NCBI GenBank assembly: GCA_016188625.1
Contig: JACPHL010000086.1
Coordinates: 1 to 5,192 of the forward strand
From: Candidatus Rokuibacteriota bacterium
GTDB taxonomy: Bacteria > Methylomirabilota > Methylomirabilia > Rokubacteriales > JACPHL01
Length of the DNA: 5,192 nt
Direction: 5' to 3'
Position 1 is the first letter of the stretch. Each line of letters opens with the position of its first letter. The notes under the pieces were generated by a model. That model was not told the DNA's origin, did not search any database, and saw only the letters and a list, made by a program, of their open reading frames with translations. The position numbers were made by a program, and so were the translations under genes. Shown here piece after piece: positions 1 to 5,192 of the stretch.

Positions 1-18
1 AAGTTCGCCCGCCGCTAA
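1..18 (+). CDS. C-terminal end of an upstream gene (partial)
   Basis: Reading frame 1 gives Lys-Phe-Ala-Arg-Arg followed by TAA. The last base of that stop is the first base of the aminotransferase ATG (TAATG), a common arrangement for translationally coupled genes in one operon. Only five residues are present, so no function can be assigned. The basic end and the exact stop/start overlap are the only evidence, and the stop could be coincidental. Confidence 0.45.
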   Translation, partial: KFARR

Positions 19-1208
19 TGCTCGCCGAACGCGCCCGCCGCCTCGTCCCCTCCTCGACCCTCGCCATCACCGCGAAGGCGCGCGCCCTCCGGGCCCGCGG
101 GATCGACGTCATCAGCTTCGGGGCGGGGGAGCCCGACTTCGACACCCCCGAGCACATCAAGGCGGCGGCCGTCCGGGCCCTGCGGGACGGGCAGACCAAG
201 TACACCGACGCGGCCGGGATCGCCGAGCTTCGGGCCGCAGTCTGCCACAAGCTCCGGCGGGACGACGGCCTCGAGTACGAGCCGGGCCAGGTGGTCATCT
301 CCTGCGGGGCCAAGCACTCCCTCTACAACCTCGCCGCGGTCCTCTTCCAGGCCGGCGACGAGGTGCTGATCCCGTCGCCCTACTGGGTCAGCTACCCCGA
401 GCAGGTCCGCCTGGTGGACGCCACGCCGATCCCGGTCCCCACCGACGAGGGCGCGGGCTTCGCCCTCGACCCCGGGCGGCTGCGGGCGGCGGTGAACCCC
501 CGGACCCGGGCCGTGATCCTGAACAGCCCGAACAACCCCACGGGCGCGGTCTTCGCCCGGGAGGCCCTCGCGGCCGTGGTCGAGCTGGCCCTCGAGCGGA
601 ACCTCTGGGTCATCTCCGACGAGTGCTACGAGGCCCTGGCCTACGAGGGGCGGGTCCCGAGCGCGGCTGCCCTCGGCCCCGAGGCCAGGGCCCGGACCAT
701 CGTGGTGAACACCTGCTCCAAGGCCTACGCCATGACCGGCTGGCGGATCGGCTACGCCGCGGGGCCGGCCGAGGTCATCCGGGCGATGGCGGACTTCCAG
801 AGCCAGTGCACCTCGAACCCGTCCTCCATCGCCCAGTGGGCGGCGGTGGAGGCCCTCACCGGCCCCCAGGACGAGGTCGCCAAGATGGTCGGCGAGTTCG
901 ACCATCGTCGCCGGGCGATCGTCGAGGGGCTCAACCGGATCCCGGGCCTCTCCTGCGCCATGCCCCGGGGGGCCTTCTACGTCTTCCCCGAGGTCTCGGG
1001 GCTCTTCGGCCGGCGGTGGGGCGACCGGGCCCTCGGCGGCTCGGCCGACGTCGCCGCCTTCCTCCTCGAGGAGGCGCGGGTGGCCGTGGTCCCCGGGCTG
1101 GACTTCGGCTCCGACCGGCACATCCGCCTCTCCTACGCCACCGGCCTTCCGGCGATCCAGGAGGGGCTCGAGCGGATGGCGGCGGCCGTGGGGAGCCTCG
1201 CGGGATGA
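18..1208 (+). CDS. Pyridoxal-phosphate aminotransferase, aspartate aminotransferase subgroup Ib (possibly also prephenate)
   Basis: A cytosolic PLP enzyme of 396 residues, the normal length for fold-type I aspartate aminotransferases. It should transfer the amino group between aspartate and 2-oxoglutarate. Visible family marks are the N-terminal PSSTLAITAKA and GAGEPDFDTPEHIK (residues 11-48), SPYWVSYPE (120-128), NSPNNPTG (169-176, with Asn173 as cofactor contact), SDECYE (200-205, Asp201 and Tyr204), the Schiff-base Lys235 in NTCSKAYAMTGWR with phosphate-binding Arg243, and HIRLSYA (368-374, Arg370 for the substrate alpha-carboxylate). The sequence lines up with the Thermus-type enzyme from its first residues, which supports this ATG. 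Thr14 and Lys99 match positions tied to dicarboxylate or prephenate recognition in this subgroup, so a role in arogenate (Phe/Tyr) synthesis is possible. It overlaps both the upstream stop and the downstream start, so it sits inside an operon. The family call is firm; the substrate is inferred. Confidence 0.95.
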   Translation: MLAERARRLVPSSTLAITAKARALRARGIDVISFGAGEPDFDTPEHIKAAAVRALRDGQTKYTDAAGIAELRAAVCHKLRRDDGLEYEPGQVVISCGAKHSLYNLAAVLFQAGDEVLIPSPYWVSYPEQVRLVDATPIPVPTDEGAGFALDPGRLRAAVNPRTRAVILNSPNNPTGAVFAREALAAVVELALERNLWVISDECYEALAYEGRVPSAAALGPEARARTIVVNTCSKAYAMTGWRIGYAAGPAEVIRAMADFQSQCTSNPSSIAQWAAVEALTGPQDEVAKMVGEFDHRRRAIVEGLNRIPGLSCAMPRGAFYVFPEVSGLFGRRWGDRALGGSADVAAFLLEEARVAVVPGLDFGSDRHIRLSYATGLPAIQEGLERMAAAVGSLAG

Positions 1209-2230
1209 GCCCCGACCCGAGCTGGGAGGCTGCGGTCCGCCGGGCGGAGGCGGCCCGCGTCCTGTTCGTCATCGGCGAGACCGACACGGGCAAGACGAGC
1301 TTCACGACCTACCTGGCCGGGGGGCTGGCGAGCCGCGGCTTCTCGGTCGCGGTGGTGGACGCCGACCTCGGGCAGTCCGCCATCGGCCCGCCGACCACCG
1401 TGGGGCTCGGGCGGATCACCGGTCCGGTGGAGCGGCTCGGCGAGGCCGAGGTGGTCGGCCTCTTCTTCGTCGGCGCCACCTCCCCGCAGGGTCACCTCCT
1501 CCCCACCGTCATCGGGACCAAGAAGCTCGTCGAGAAGGCCCTCCGGCTCGGCTTCGACAAGGTGGTGGTGGACACCAGCGGCCTGATCCACGGCGAGCTG
1601 GGGCGGCTGCTCAAGCAGCACAAGATCGAGGCGGTCGGCCCCGACCTCGTCCTCTGCCTCCAGCGGAACGGCGAGTGCGAGCACATCCTCCGCCCCTATC
1701 TGGCGGGGGCGCGGCCGGAGGTCCTGCGCCTGGCCTCGGCCGGGACCAGCCGACGCCGGTCCCAGGAGGAGCGGCGCCAGCACCGGGAGCGGAGTCTCCA
1801 GGCGTATTTTCACGACGCCAAGCCGGTCCAGCTCGACCTCGGCCGGGTCGCCCTCTGCCAGCCGGCCCTCTACGTGGGGCAGGCCCTCTCCCCGCGGCAG
1901 CTCGAGGAGCTGGCCGGGTCCATCGACGACATGGTCCTCTGGGCCGAGCGGCGGGGGAACGAGCTGGTCCTGGTGACCCCCGACCCGTTGCGGGAGGGCC
2001 AGCTCCGCCAGCTCGGCCGGCGCCACGAGGACGCCGTGGTGACCAACTACTCCCTGGACGACTTCCAGGGGGCCCTGGCGGGCCTCGAGGACGCGGAGCG
2101 CGAGACCCTGGGGCTCGGGATCGTGCGGGGCGTGGACTTCGGCCAGAAGGTCCTGACCGTGGAGACCCCGGTCCCCGAAGCGGCAGGCGCCGCCGTCCGG
2201 ATCGGGCGCCACAAGATCCGCCCGGGATAG
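1205..2230 (+). CDS. Clp1-type P-loop protein, putative polynucleotide 5'-hydroxyl kinase
   Basis: 341 residues. Walker A is GETDTGKT (24-31, Lys30 and Thr31). It is followed by the Clp1-specific VVDADLGQSAIGPPTTVGLG (50-69), where Asp54 fits the catalytic aspartate and Gly56-Gln57 the invariant GQ. The Walker B region is VVVDTSGLIHG (120-130). An arginine-rich stretch at 183-196 lies where the lid of Clp1 kinases sits. The C-terminal part (about 206-341) ends in a small beta-rich segment, GLGIVRGVDFGQKVLTVETP (303-322), seen in archaeal and bacterial Clp1-like proteins. It lacks the N-terminal beta-domain of eukaryotic Clp1; only about 23 residues precede Walker A. In eukaryotes and archaea this family phosphorylates 5'-OH ends of RNA or DNA with ATP/GTP; the bacterial role is not established. 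The frame is open well upstream of 1205, but homology starts just after this ATG, which overlaps the aminotransferase stop (ATGA) and has GGGGAG at 1190-1195. A generic nucleotide-binding function is the alternative. Confidence 0.88.
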   Translation: MSPDPSWEAAVRRAEAARVLFVIGETDTGKTSFTTYLAGGLASRGFSVAVVDADLGQSAIGPPTTVGLGRITGPVERLGEAEVVGLFFVGATSPQGHLLPTVIGTKKLVEKALRLGFDKVVVDTSGLIHGELGRLLKQHKIEAVGPDLVLCLQRNGECEHILRPYLAGARPEVLRLASAGTSRRRSQEERRQHRERSLQAYFHDAKPVQLDLGRVALCQPALYVGQALSPRQLEELAGSIDDMVLWAERRGNELVLVTPDPLREGQLRQLGRRHEDAVVTNYSLDDFQGALAGLEDAERETLGLGIVRGVDFGQKVLTVETPVPEAAGAAVRIGRHKIRPG

Positions 2231-2269
2231 GACGGTCCTGGCCAACAGCCGGACGCGCGGGGGCGGGTC

Positions 2270-3046
2270 GTGAGCGCGCTCGACTCGCCGCTGACCTACC
2301 GGGCGATCGCGCTGGCCCTGATCGTCGCCACGGCCCTGGCCTGGGTGGGGATCGTCTCCTGGACTCCGGGCTCGGCGGCGATGGACGACATGGCGATGGC
2401 CCCGCTCTCGAGCGTCGCGGCCCTCGGCCTCTTCCTCCTGATGTGGACGATCATGATGGTCGCCATGATGTTCCCGGCCGCGCTGCCGATGGTCCTCATC
2501 TTCCACCGGGTCTCGAACGACCGCCGCCCAAAGGGCCTGGCCGCTGTCCCGACCTGGGTCTTCGTCGCCGGCTACCTCGCCGTGTGGGCCGGCTTCGGGG
2601 TGGCGTTCTACGGGGTCGAGTGGGGGATCCGCTGGCTGACCGGATCCGGGATGGCGCGGTTCCCCGCCACGGTCGCGGCCCTCGCCTTCCTCGCGGCAGG
2701 GGTCTATCAGCTCACCCCGCTCAAGACGGTCTGCCTCCAGCACTGCCGCTCCCCGATGGGGTTCGTGATGTTCCACTGGCGCGAGGGAACGGCGGGGGCC
2801 GTCGGGATGGGGGTGATCCACGGGGCCTACTGTCTCGGCTGCTGCTGGGCCCTCATGGTGATCCTGCTCGGGGTGGGGGTGATGAACCTCGCCTGGATCG
2901 GGCTCCTCACCCTCCTCATCTTCGTGGAGAAGGTCCTCCCCGCCGGAGCCCTCGTCGGCCGGGTGGTCGGCGGCGGCCTGATTGCCCTCGGGCTTCTCGC
3001 CCTGGCCCGGCCGTCCCTGCTCCCCCTCCTGACCCTCGGTCTCTGA
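2270..3046 (+). CDS. DUF2182 family multi-pass membrane protein, predicted metal-binding
   Basis: 258 residues in the inner membrane with about six or seven hydrophobic segments (near 11-31, 47-78, 94-117, 131-148, 174-207, 208-222 and 232-256). It carries the DUF2182 (COG5486) signature: MWTIMMVAMMFPAALPM (58-74), YQLTPLKTVCLQHCRSPMGF (146-165, Cys155 and Cys159) and IHGAYCLGCCWALM (183-196, His184, Cys188, Cys191, Cys192), then EK at 220-221. The conserved Cys, His and Met residues led to the 'metal-binding membrane protein' label, but no transport or enzymatic activity is established. There is a Met-rich loop (Met38, 41, 43). GTG at 2270 is the only usable start between the in-frame TAG at 2228-2230 that ends the preceding gene and the first membrane segment; only a weak G-rich stretch (2259-2267) serves as ribosome site. 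It lies 39 bases after the Clp1-like gene and converges on the transporter gene. The DUF1326 partner often found beside this family is absent here. Confidence 0.9.
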   Translation: MSALDSPLTYRAIALALIVATALAWVGIVSWTPGSAAMDDMAMAPLSSVAALGLFLLMWTIMMVAMMFPAALPMVLIFHRVSNDRRPKGLAAVPTWVFVAGYLAVWAGFGVAFYGVEWGIRWLTGSGMARFPATVAALAFLAAGVYQLTPLKTVCLQHCRSPMGFVMFHWREGTAGAVGMGVIHGAYCLGCCWALMVILLGVGVMNLAWIGLLTLLIFVEKVLPAGALVGRVVGGGLIALGLLALARPSLLPLLTLGL

Positions 3047-3052
3047 GCGATT

Positions 3053-3070
3053 CGGGGGCTCAGGCCCCCG
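3053..3070. terminator. GC hairpin between convergent genes, candidate bidirectional terminator
   Basis: A perfect 7-bp inverted repeat, CGGGGGC - TCAG - GCCCCCG, with a 4-base loop lies just after the DUF2182 stop (3044-3046). It covers the TGA of the transporter gene on the other strand (3060-3062), which falls in the loop. Two G-U wobbles could extend it on the + strand transcript. Neither side has a U-run, so it is not a classical intrinsic terminator. Its position between converging genes still favours a role in ending or protecting both transcripts. Confidence 0.55.
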
Positions 3071-4274
3071 GGTGAATCTCCACCCCGCCCGGGGCGCCGA
3101 TGGACGCGACCCTGAGCCGCGGGCAGAGCGGGAGGGTCCCAAGCGCCATCACGCCGACGACCGCCAGGGCGAACGTCACGCCGGCCCAGTCGCCGAGGAG
3201 CCCGTAGAGCGGCGGGGCGACGGCCGCCGCGCCAACCCCCATCGTGTAGAAGAGCCCGTAGGCCCGGGCGCGCCGCTCCGGCGCGACCAGGTCCGCGACG
3301 CTCCCGTAGAGAACCGAGGAGGTCCCGTTGAGCGCGATCCCGAGGAAAGGGAGGAGGACCAGCGCCGGGGTGAGGGGGAGCGGCAGGAGGAGGAAGATCC
3401 CGGCCCCGGTCGCCAGTTCGGTCAGGACCACGGTCCGCACGACGCCCACCCGCTCGGCGATGACCCCGCAGACGAACTTGCCGACCGCCCCACCGCCGAA
3501 GACGAGCGCCAGGGCCAGGCCCACCGACTGGACCGGAGCGCCCTTGGCCATGAGGAGAAAGGGGAGGAACGTCAGGAGCGCGTAACGGGTCGCGGTGTCC
3601 AGGACCGCGATGGCGGCCAGGGCTGAGAAGCCGCGGCTGTCGAGGATCCCCCACCTCCCGGCCGGCGCGACCGCCGGCGCTCCCGCCGCCCCGCCCTCGC
3701 GCCCTCCGACGATCCGACCCAGGAGGACGAAGATCACGACCGTCGCCAGGAGCCCGAGAACCCCATACCCCCGCGTCGCCCACCGCCACCCCGCCCACGC
3801 CGCCACGAGCGCCGCGACCGCGGGGACCGTGACCTTCCCCAGGTCACCGGCGAAGTTGTAGGTCCCGAGCGCCACGCGGCGCGGCCCGGTCTCGTACCCC
3901 TTGGAGACCAGCGAGGAGGAGAGCGGGTGCTGGACCCCCGAGCCGAGCCCGGCCAGGAGGAGCAGGCCGAGGAGCGCCCCGAACCCTCCGGCTGTCCCCA
4001 GGAGGAAGTACCCCGTCGCCACGAGGGCCGTCCCCGCGGCGAGGAGGTCACGCTCGCCCCACCGCTCGGCCAGGAGCCCCGCCGGGGTCTGGAAGCCGGC
4101 CATCCCCCCCATGTAGGCCATCTTCAGGAGCCCGACCTGGGTGAGGGAGAGGCGGAAGTCACCCGCGAGGAGCGGGAAGAGGACGTAGAGGGTGTCGGAG
4201 AAGCCGTCGTGGAGGAAGTGGATGGCCGAGCAGGCGGCCAGGGTCGCCGCCGCGCGCCGGCGCGGAGGGCTCAT
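3060..4274 (-). CDS. MFS transporter, fosmidomycin-resistance-like branch
   Basis: 404 residues, the usual length for a 12-helix major facilitator. The start reads HFLHDGFSDTLYVLFPLLA (19-37) in helix 1, as in FsrA-like permeases. The motif A loop between helices 2 and 3 is GLLAERWGERDLL (66-78). GSGVQHPLSSSLVSKGY (111-127) and TYNFAGDLGKV (138-148) are typical of this branch. A polar, Gly/Ala-rich central loop (about 188-208) separates the two six-helix halves, and the second half repeats a motif A-like loop near KFVCGVIAERVG (266-277). It acts in the inner membrane, probably as a proton-coupled importer or exporter; the substrate cannot be read from sequence. It lies downstream of the CoA-transferase genes on the same strand with a 111-base gap, so an organic acid used by that enzyme is one plausible substrate (inference). 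The ATG is preceded by AAGGTGG at close spacing. The C-terminal tail after about residue 385 is short and cytosolic. Confidence 0.92.
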   Translation of the reverse strand: MSPPRRRAAATLAACSAIHFLHDGFSDTLYVLFPLLAGDFRLSLTQVGLLKMAYMGGMAGFQTPAGLLAERWGERDLLAAGTALVATGYFLLGTAGGFGALLGLLLLAGLGSGVQHPLSSSLVSKGYETGPRRVALGTYNFAGDLGKVTVPAVAALVAAWAGWRWATRGYGVLGLLATVVIFVLLGRIVGGREGGAAGAPAVAPAGRWGILDSRGFSALAAIAVLDTATRYALLTFLPFLLMAKGAPVQSVGLALALVFGGGAVGKFVCGVIAERVGVVRTVVLTELATGAGIFLLLPLPLTPALVLLPFLGIALNGTSSVLYGSVADLVAPERRARAYGLFYTMGVGAAAVAPPLYGLLGDWAGVTFALAVVGVMALGTLPLCPRLRVASIGAPGGVEIHPGA

Positions 4275-4277
4275 CGG
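4268..4277 (-). repeat. 10-base direct repeat, copy at the MFS start
   Basis: CCGATGAGCC on the - strand includes the start codon and first codons of the transporter gene. An identical copy lies 98 bases upstream at 4366-4375. The pair brackets the hairpin-bearing spacer. Confidence 0.5.
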
Positions 4278-4278
4278 T

Positions 4279-4285
4279 CCACCTT
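4279..4285 (-). promoter_or_regulatory. Ribosome binding site of the MFS gene
   Basis: On the - strand AAGGTGG stands four bases before the ATG at 4274-4272, one mismatch from the ideal AAGGAGG, although the spacing is tight. Its first three bases (AAG, 4285-4283) are also the last bases of the upstream hairpin arm, so the hairpin could partly mask ribosome access. This supports the chosen start. Confidence 0.6.
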
Positions 4286-4315
4286 GGGGGGGAGCGGCGT
4301 CGCTCCTCCCCCAAG
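4283..4315 (-). promoter_or_regulatory. Strong hairpin in the leader of the MFS gene
   Basis: The arms 4283-4296 and 4301-4315 are complementary over 14 base pairs, with one unpaired base (4307) and a 4-base loop (4297-4300). The stem is almost all G-C. In the leftward transcript it ends directly in the ribosome binding site, nine bases before the ATG. No U-run follows, so it could be a stability or translation-control element, a weak terminator of the CoA-transferase transcript, or part of a dispersed palindromic repeat. A second C-run (4316-4322, + strand) could compete for the same G-run (4286-4292), which would allow an alternative fold. Confidence 0.55.
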
Positions 4316-4365
4316 CCCCCCCACCGCCCGGGGCCGCGGTTGGGTGGCGACAGGGAGAGGCGGGT

Positions 4366-4375
4366 GGCTCATCGG
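4366..4375 (-). repeat. 10-base direct repeat, upstream copy
   Basis: Identical to 4268-4277 (CCGATGAGCC on the - strand), located 10 bases after the CoA-transferase beta stop. It creates a second ATGAGC but has no purine-rich ribosome site before it. It may be a duplication made when the spacer arose, or chance. Confidence 0.5.
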
Positions 4376-4385
4376 AGGGGCGGCC

Positions 4386-5159
4386 TCACGCCGCCGAGCG
4401 GGTCCAGAACCCCTCGGGGTCCAGGCCCCGGATGATCTCGAGCTCCTCCGCCGAGGGCCCGGGGACCTCGTGGATGTCGGAGAGTACGCGGAGCGGCCAG
4501 CCGGTCTCCCGCCGGATCGTCTCCACCCCGGCCCCGGGGAAGGAGGCGGCCAGGTACGCCTCGCGGCTGTCGGGGTCGAAGCGCAGGACGCCCAGGGTCG
4601 TGATGATGGCGGCCGGCCCGCCGCCGGGGAGCCCGACCCGACGCCGCCAGTCGCCGCCCTCCCCGTACCCCGGCGAGGTGACGTAGTCCACGCGCTCGCG
4701 GAAGCGGTGGCGCTCGTGGGGGATGATGATCACGTGGCGCCGGGCCAGAGACGCGATGTCCGCCGCCCCGCCGCTCCCCGGCAGCCTGACCCGCGGCCGG
4801 CGGGGGTCGCCGATATAGGAGGTGTTGAGGTTGCCGAAGCGGTCCACCTCCGCCCCCCCGATGAACCCCAGGTCCACGCACCCCTGCCCGAGGAGGGCCA
4901 TGATCTCGGCGGTCCCGCCCGAGAAGACCGCCCCGAGGACGTTGGGCGGGTCGCTCATGGTGTAGAGCAGCTCGGCGGCCGGCGTCTCCCGGATGATCCC
5001 GTTCTCGAAGAGCCCGATCGCCCCCGGGGCGTGGGTGCGCTTGGCCAGGGCGAAGGCCAGCAGGGGGAGGCGCATCCCCACGAAGACGACGTCGCGGTCG
5101 CGGATCTCCCGGGCCGCGACGACCACCATCAGCTCGCGCTCGGTGTACTCCACGCCCAT
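4386..5159 (-). CDS. CoA-transferase beta subunit, glutaconate CoA-transferase (GctB) type
   Basis: 257 residues, close to the roughly 266 of Acidaminococcus GctB, with which it aligns nearly end to end. Family I CoA-transferases work as alpha/beta complexes in the cytosol and move CoA between carboxylic acids through a glutamyl-CoA thioester. Visible motifs are GMRLPLLAFALAKRTHAP (28-45), LFENGII (50-56), in which Glu52 aligns with the catalytic Glu54 of GctB, FIGGAEVDRFGNLNTSYIGD (99-118), GSGGAADIA (128-136), and HERHRFRERVDYVTSPGY (148-165). The retained Glu argues against the related ring-cleaving hydrolase IpdB, which lacks it. The true acid substrate (glutaconate, a ring-cleavage product, or another dicarboxylate) cannot be told. 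The ATG lies three bases after the stop of the preceding gene with no clear ribosome site, suggesting coupling to an alpha-subunit gene. Confidence 0.93.
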   Translation of the reverse strand: MGVEYTERELMVVVAAREIRDRDVVFVGMRLPLLAFALAKRTHAPGAIGLFENGIIRETPAAELLYTMSDPPNVLGAVFSGGTAEIMALLGQGCVDLGFIGGAEVDRFGNLNTSYIGDPRRPRVRLPGSGGAADIASLARRHVIIIPHERHRFRERVDYVTSPGYGEGGDWRRRVGLPGGGPAAIITTLGVLRFDPDSREAYLAASFPGAGVETIRRETGWPLRVLSDIHEVPGPSAEELEIIRGLDPEGFWTRSAA

Positions 5160-5162
5160 GGC

Positions 5163-5192
5163 TCAGTAGCCGTAGTTGAGCGGCTCGGAGAG
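5163..5192 (-). CDS. C-terminal end of the gene upstream of the beta subunit, probably CoA-transferase alpha subunit (partial)
   Basis: On the - strand the window edge opens in a frame reading LSEPLNYGY and then TGA (5165-5163), three bases before the beta-subunit ATG. In this family alpha and beta genes are nearly always adjacent, alpha first, with such spacing. The identification rests on that context; nine residues are too few to recognise a domain. The rest of the gene lies beyond the window. Confidence 0.65.
   Translation of the reverse strand, partial: LSEPLNYGY

Noticed and set aside
15-1121. A 368-codon open frame opposite the aminotransferase
   Set aside because: Same composition artefact; the + strand frame carries all catalytic motifs.
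623-1204. N-terminal extension of the Clp1-like frame into the aminotransferase gene
   Set aside because: The extra 194 residues are a shifted reading of the aminotransferase and resemble no protein. Homology begins just after the ATG at 1205, which has a plausible ribosome site.
1675-3075. A 466-codon + strand frame overlapping the ends of the Clp1-like gene and the DUF2182 gene
   Set aside because: Low-complexity Gly/Arg/Pro translation in a shifted frame with no domain signature; the other frame encodes the conserved proteins.
1133-3142. A 669-codon open frame on the - strand lying across the Clp1-like and DUF2182 genes
   Set aside because: It is antisense to two genes with clear family motifs. 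Its product is a run of Gly, Asp, Glu, Pro, Arg and His typical of the complement of GC-ending codons, with no recognisable domain.
4271-4372. A 33-codon open frame on the - strand from the upstream ATGAGC repeat, ending in ATGA overlap with the transporter start (a possible leader peptide)
   Set aside because: It has no ribosome site (the bases before it are pyrimidine-rich), is low-complexity Pro/Gly, and both its start and its ATGA end come from the two copies of the same 10-base repeat. Open frames of this length are common at this GC content.
1-5192. CRISPR arrays, tRNA or rRNA genes, transposases, phage or toxin-antitoxin genes
   Set aside because: No regularly spaced repeats, tRNA-like cloverleaf, or matching proteins were seen; coding genes fill almost all of the window.

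Overview
The window is a very GC-rich stretch (third codon positions almost all G or C) of dense bacterial genes with short or overlapping junctions. Nothing fixes the taxon. A bacterial Clp1-type kinase next to an anaerobe-style glutaconate-type CoA-transferase, at this base composition, fits an uncultivated soil or sediment lineage such as Rokubacteria/Methylomirabilota. That placement is inference from composition and gene content, not from a marker gene.

Left half, + strand (1-3046): the last codons of an upstream gene overlap (TAATG) the start of a complete class I/II PLP aminotransferase of the aspartate aminotransferase Ib type. Its stop overlaps (ATGA) a Clp1-type P-loop protein, a putative 5'-OH polynucleotide kinase. 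After 39 bases comes a GTG-started DUF2182 multi-pass membrane protein with conserved Cys, His and Met motifs. The first three look like one translationally coupled unit, and the DUF2182 gene may be read through from it.

Right half, - strand (3060-5192): transcription runs leftward from the tail of a gene that is probably the alpha subunit of a CoA-transferase, through the complete beta subunit (glutaconate CoA-transferase type, catalytic Glu present), across a 111-base spacer, into an MFS transporter of the fosmidomycin-resistance-like branch. The transporter and the DUF2182 gene converge. A perfect 7-bp GC hairpin lies over the transporter's stop codon and is a likely bidirectional terminator. 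The spacer before the transporter holds a strong 14-bp hairpin whose arm runs into the ribosome binding site, and it is bracketed by a 10-base direct repeat.

No tRNA, rRNA, CRISPR array, transposase or phage gene is visible. The Clp1-like protein in a bacterial operon is the least understood gene here. The hairpin spacer is the most interesting non-coding element.
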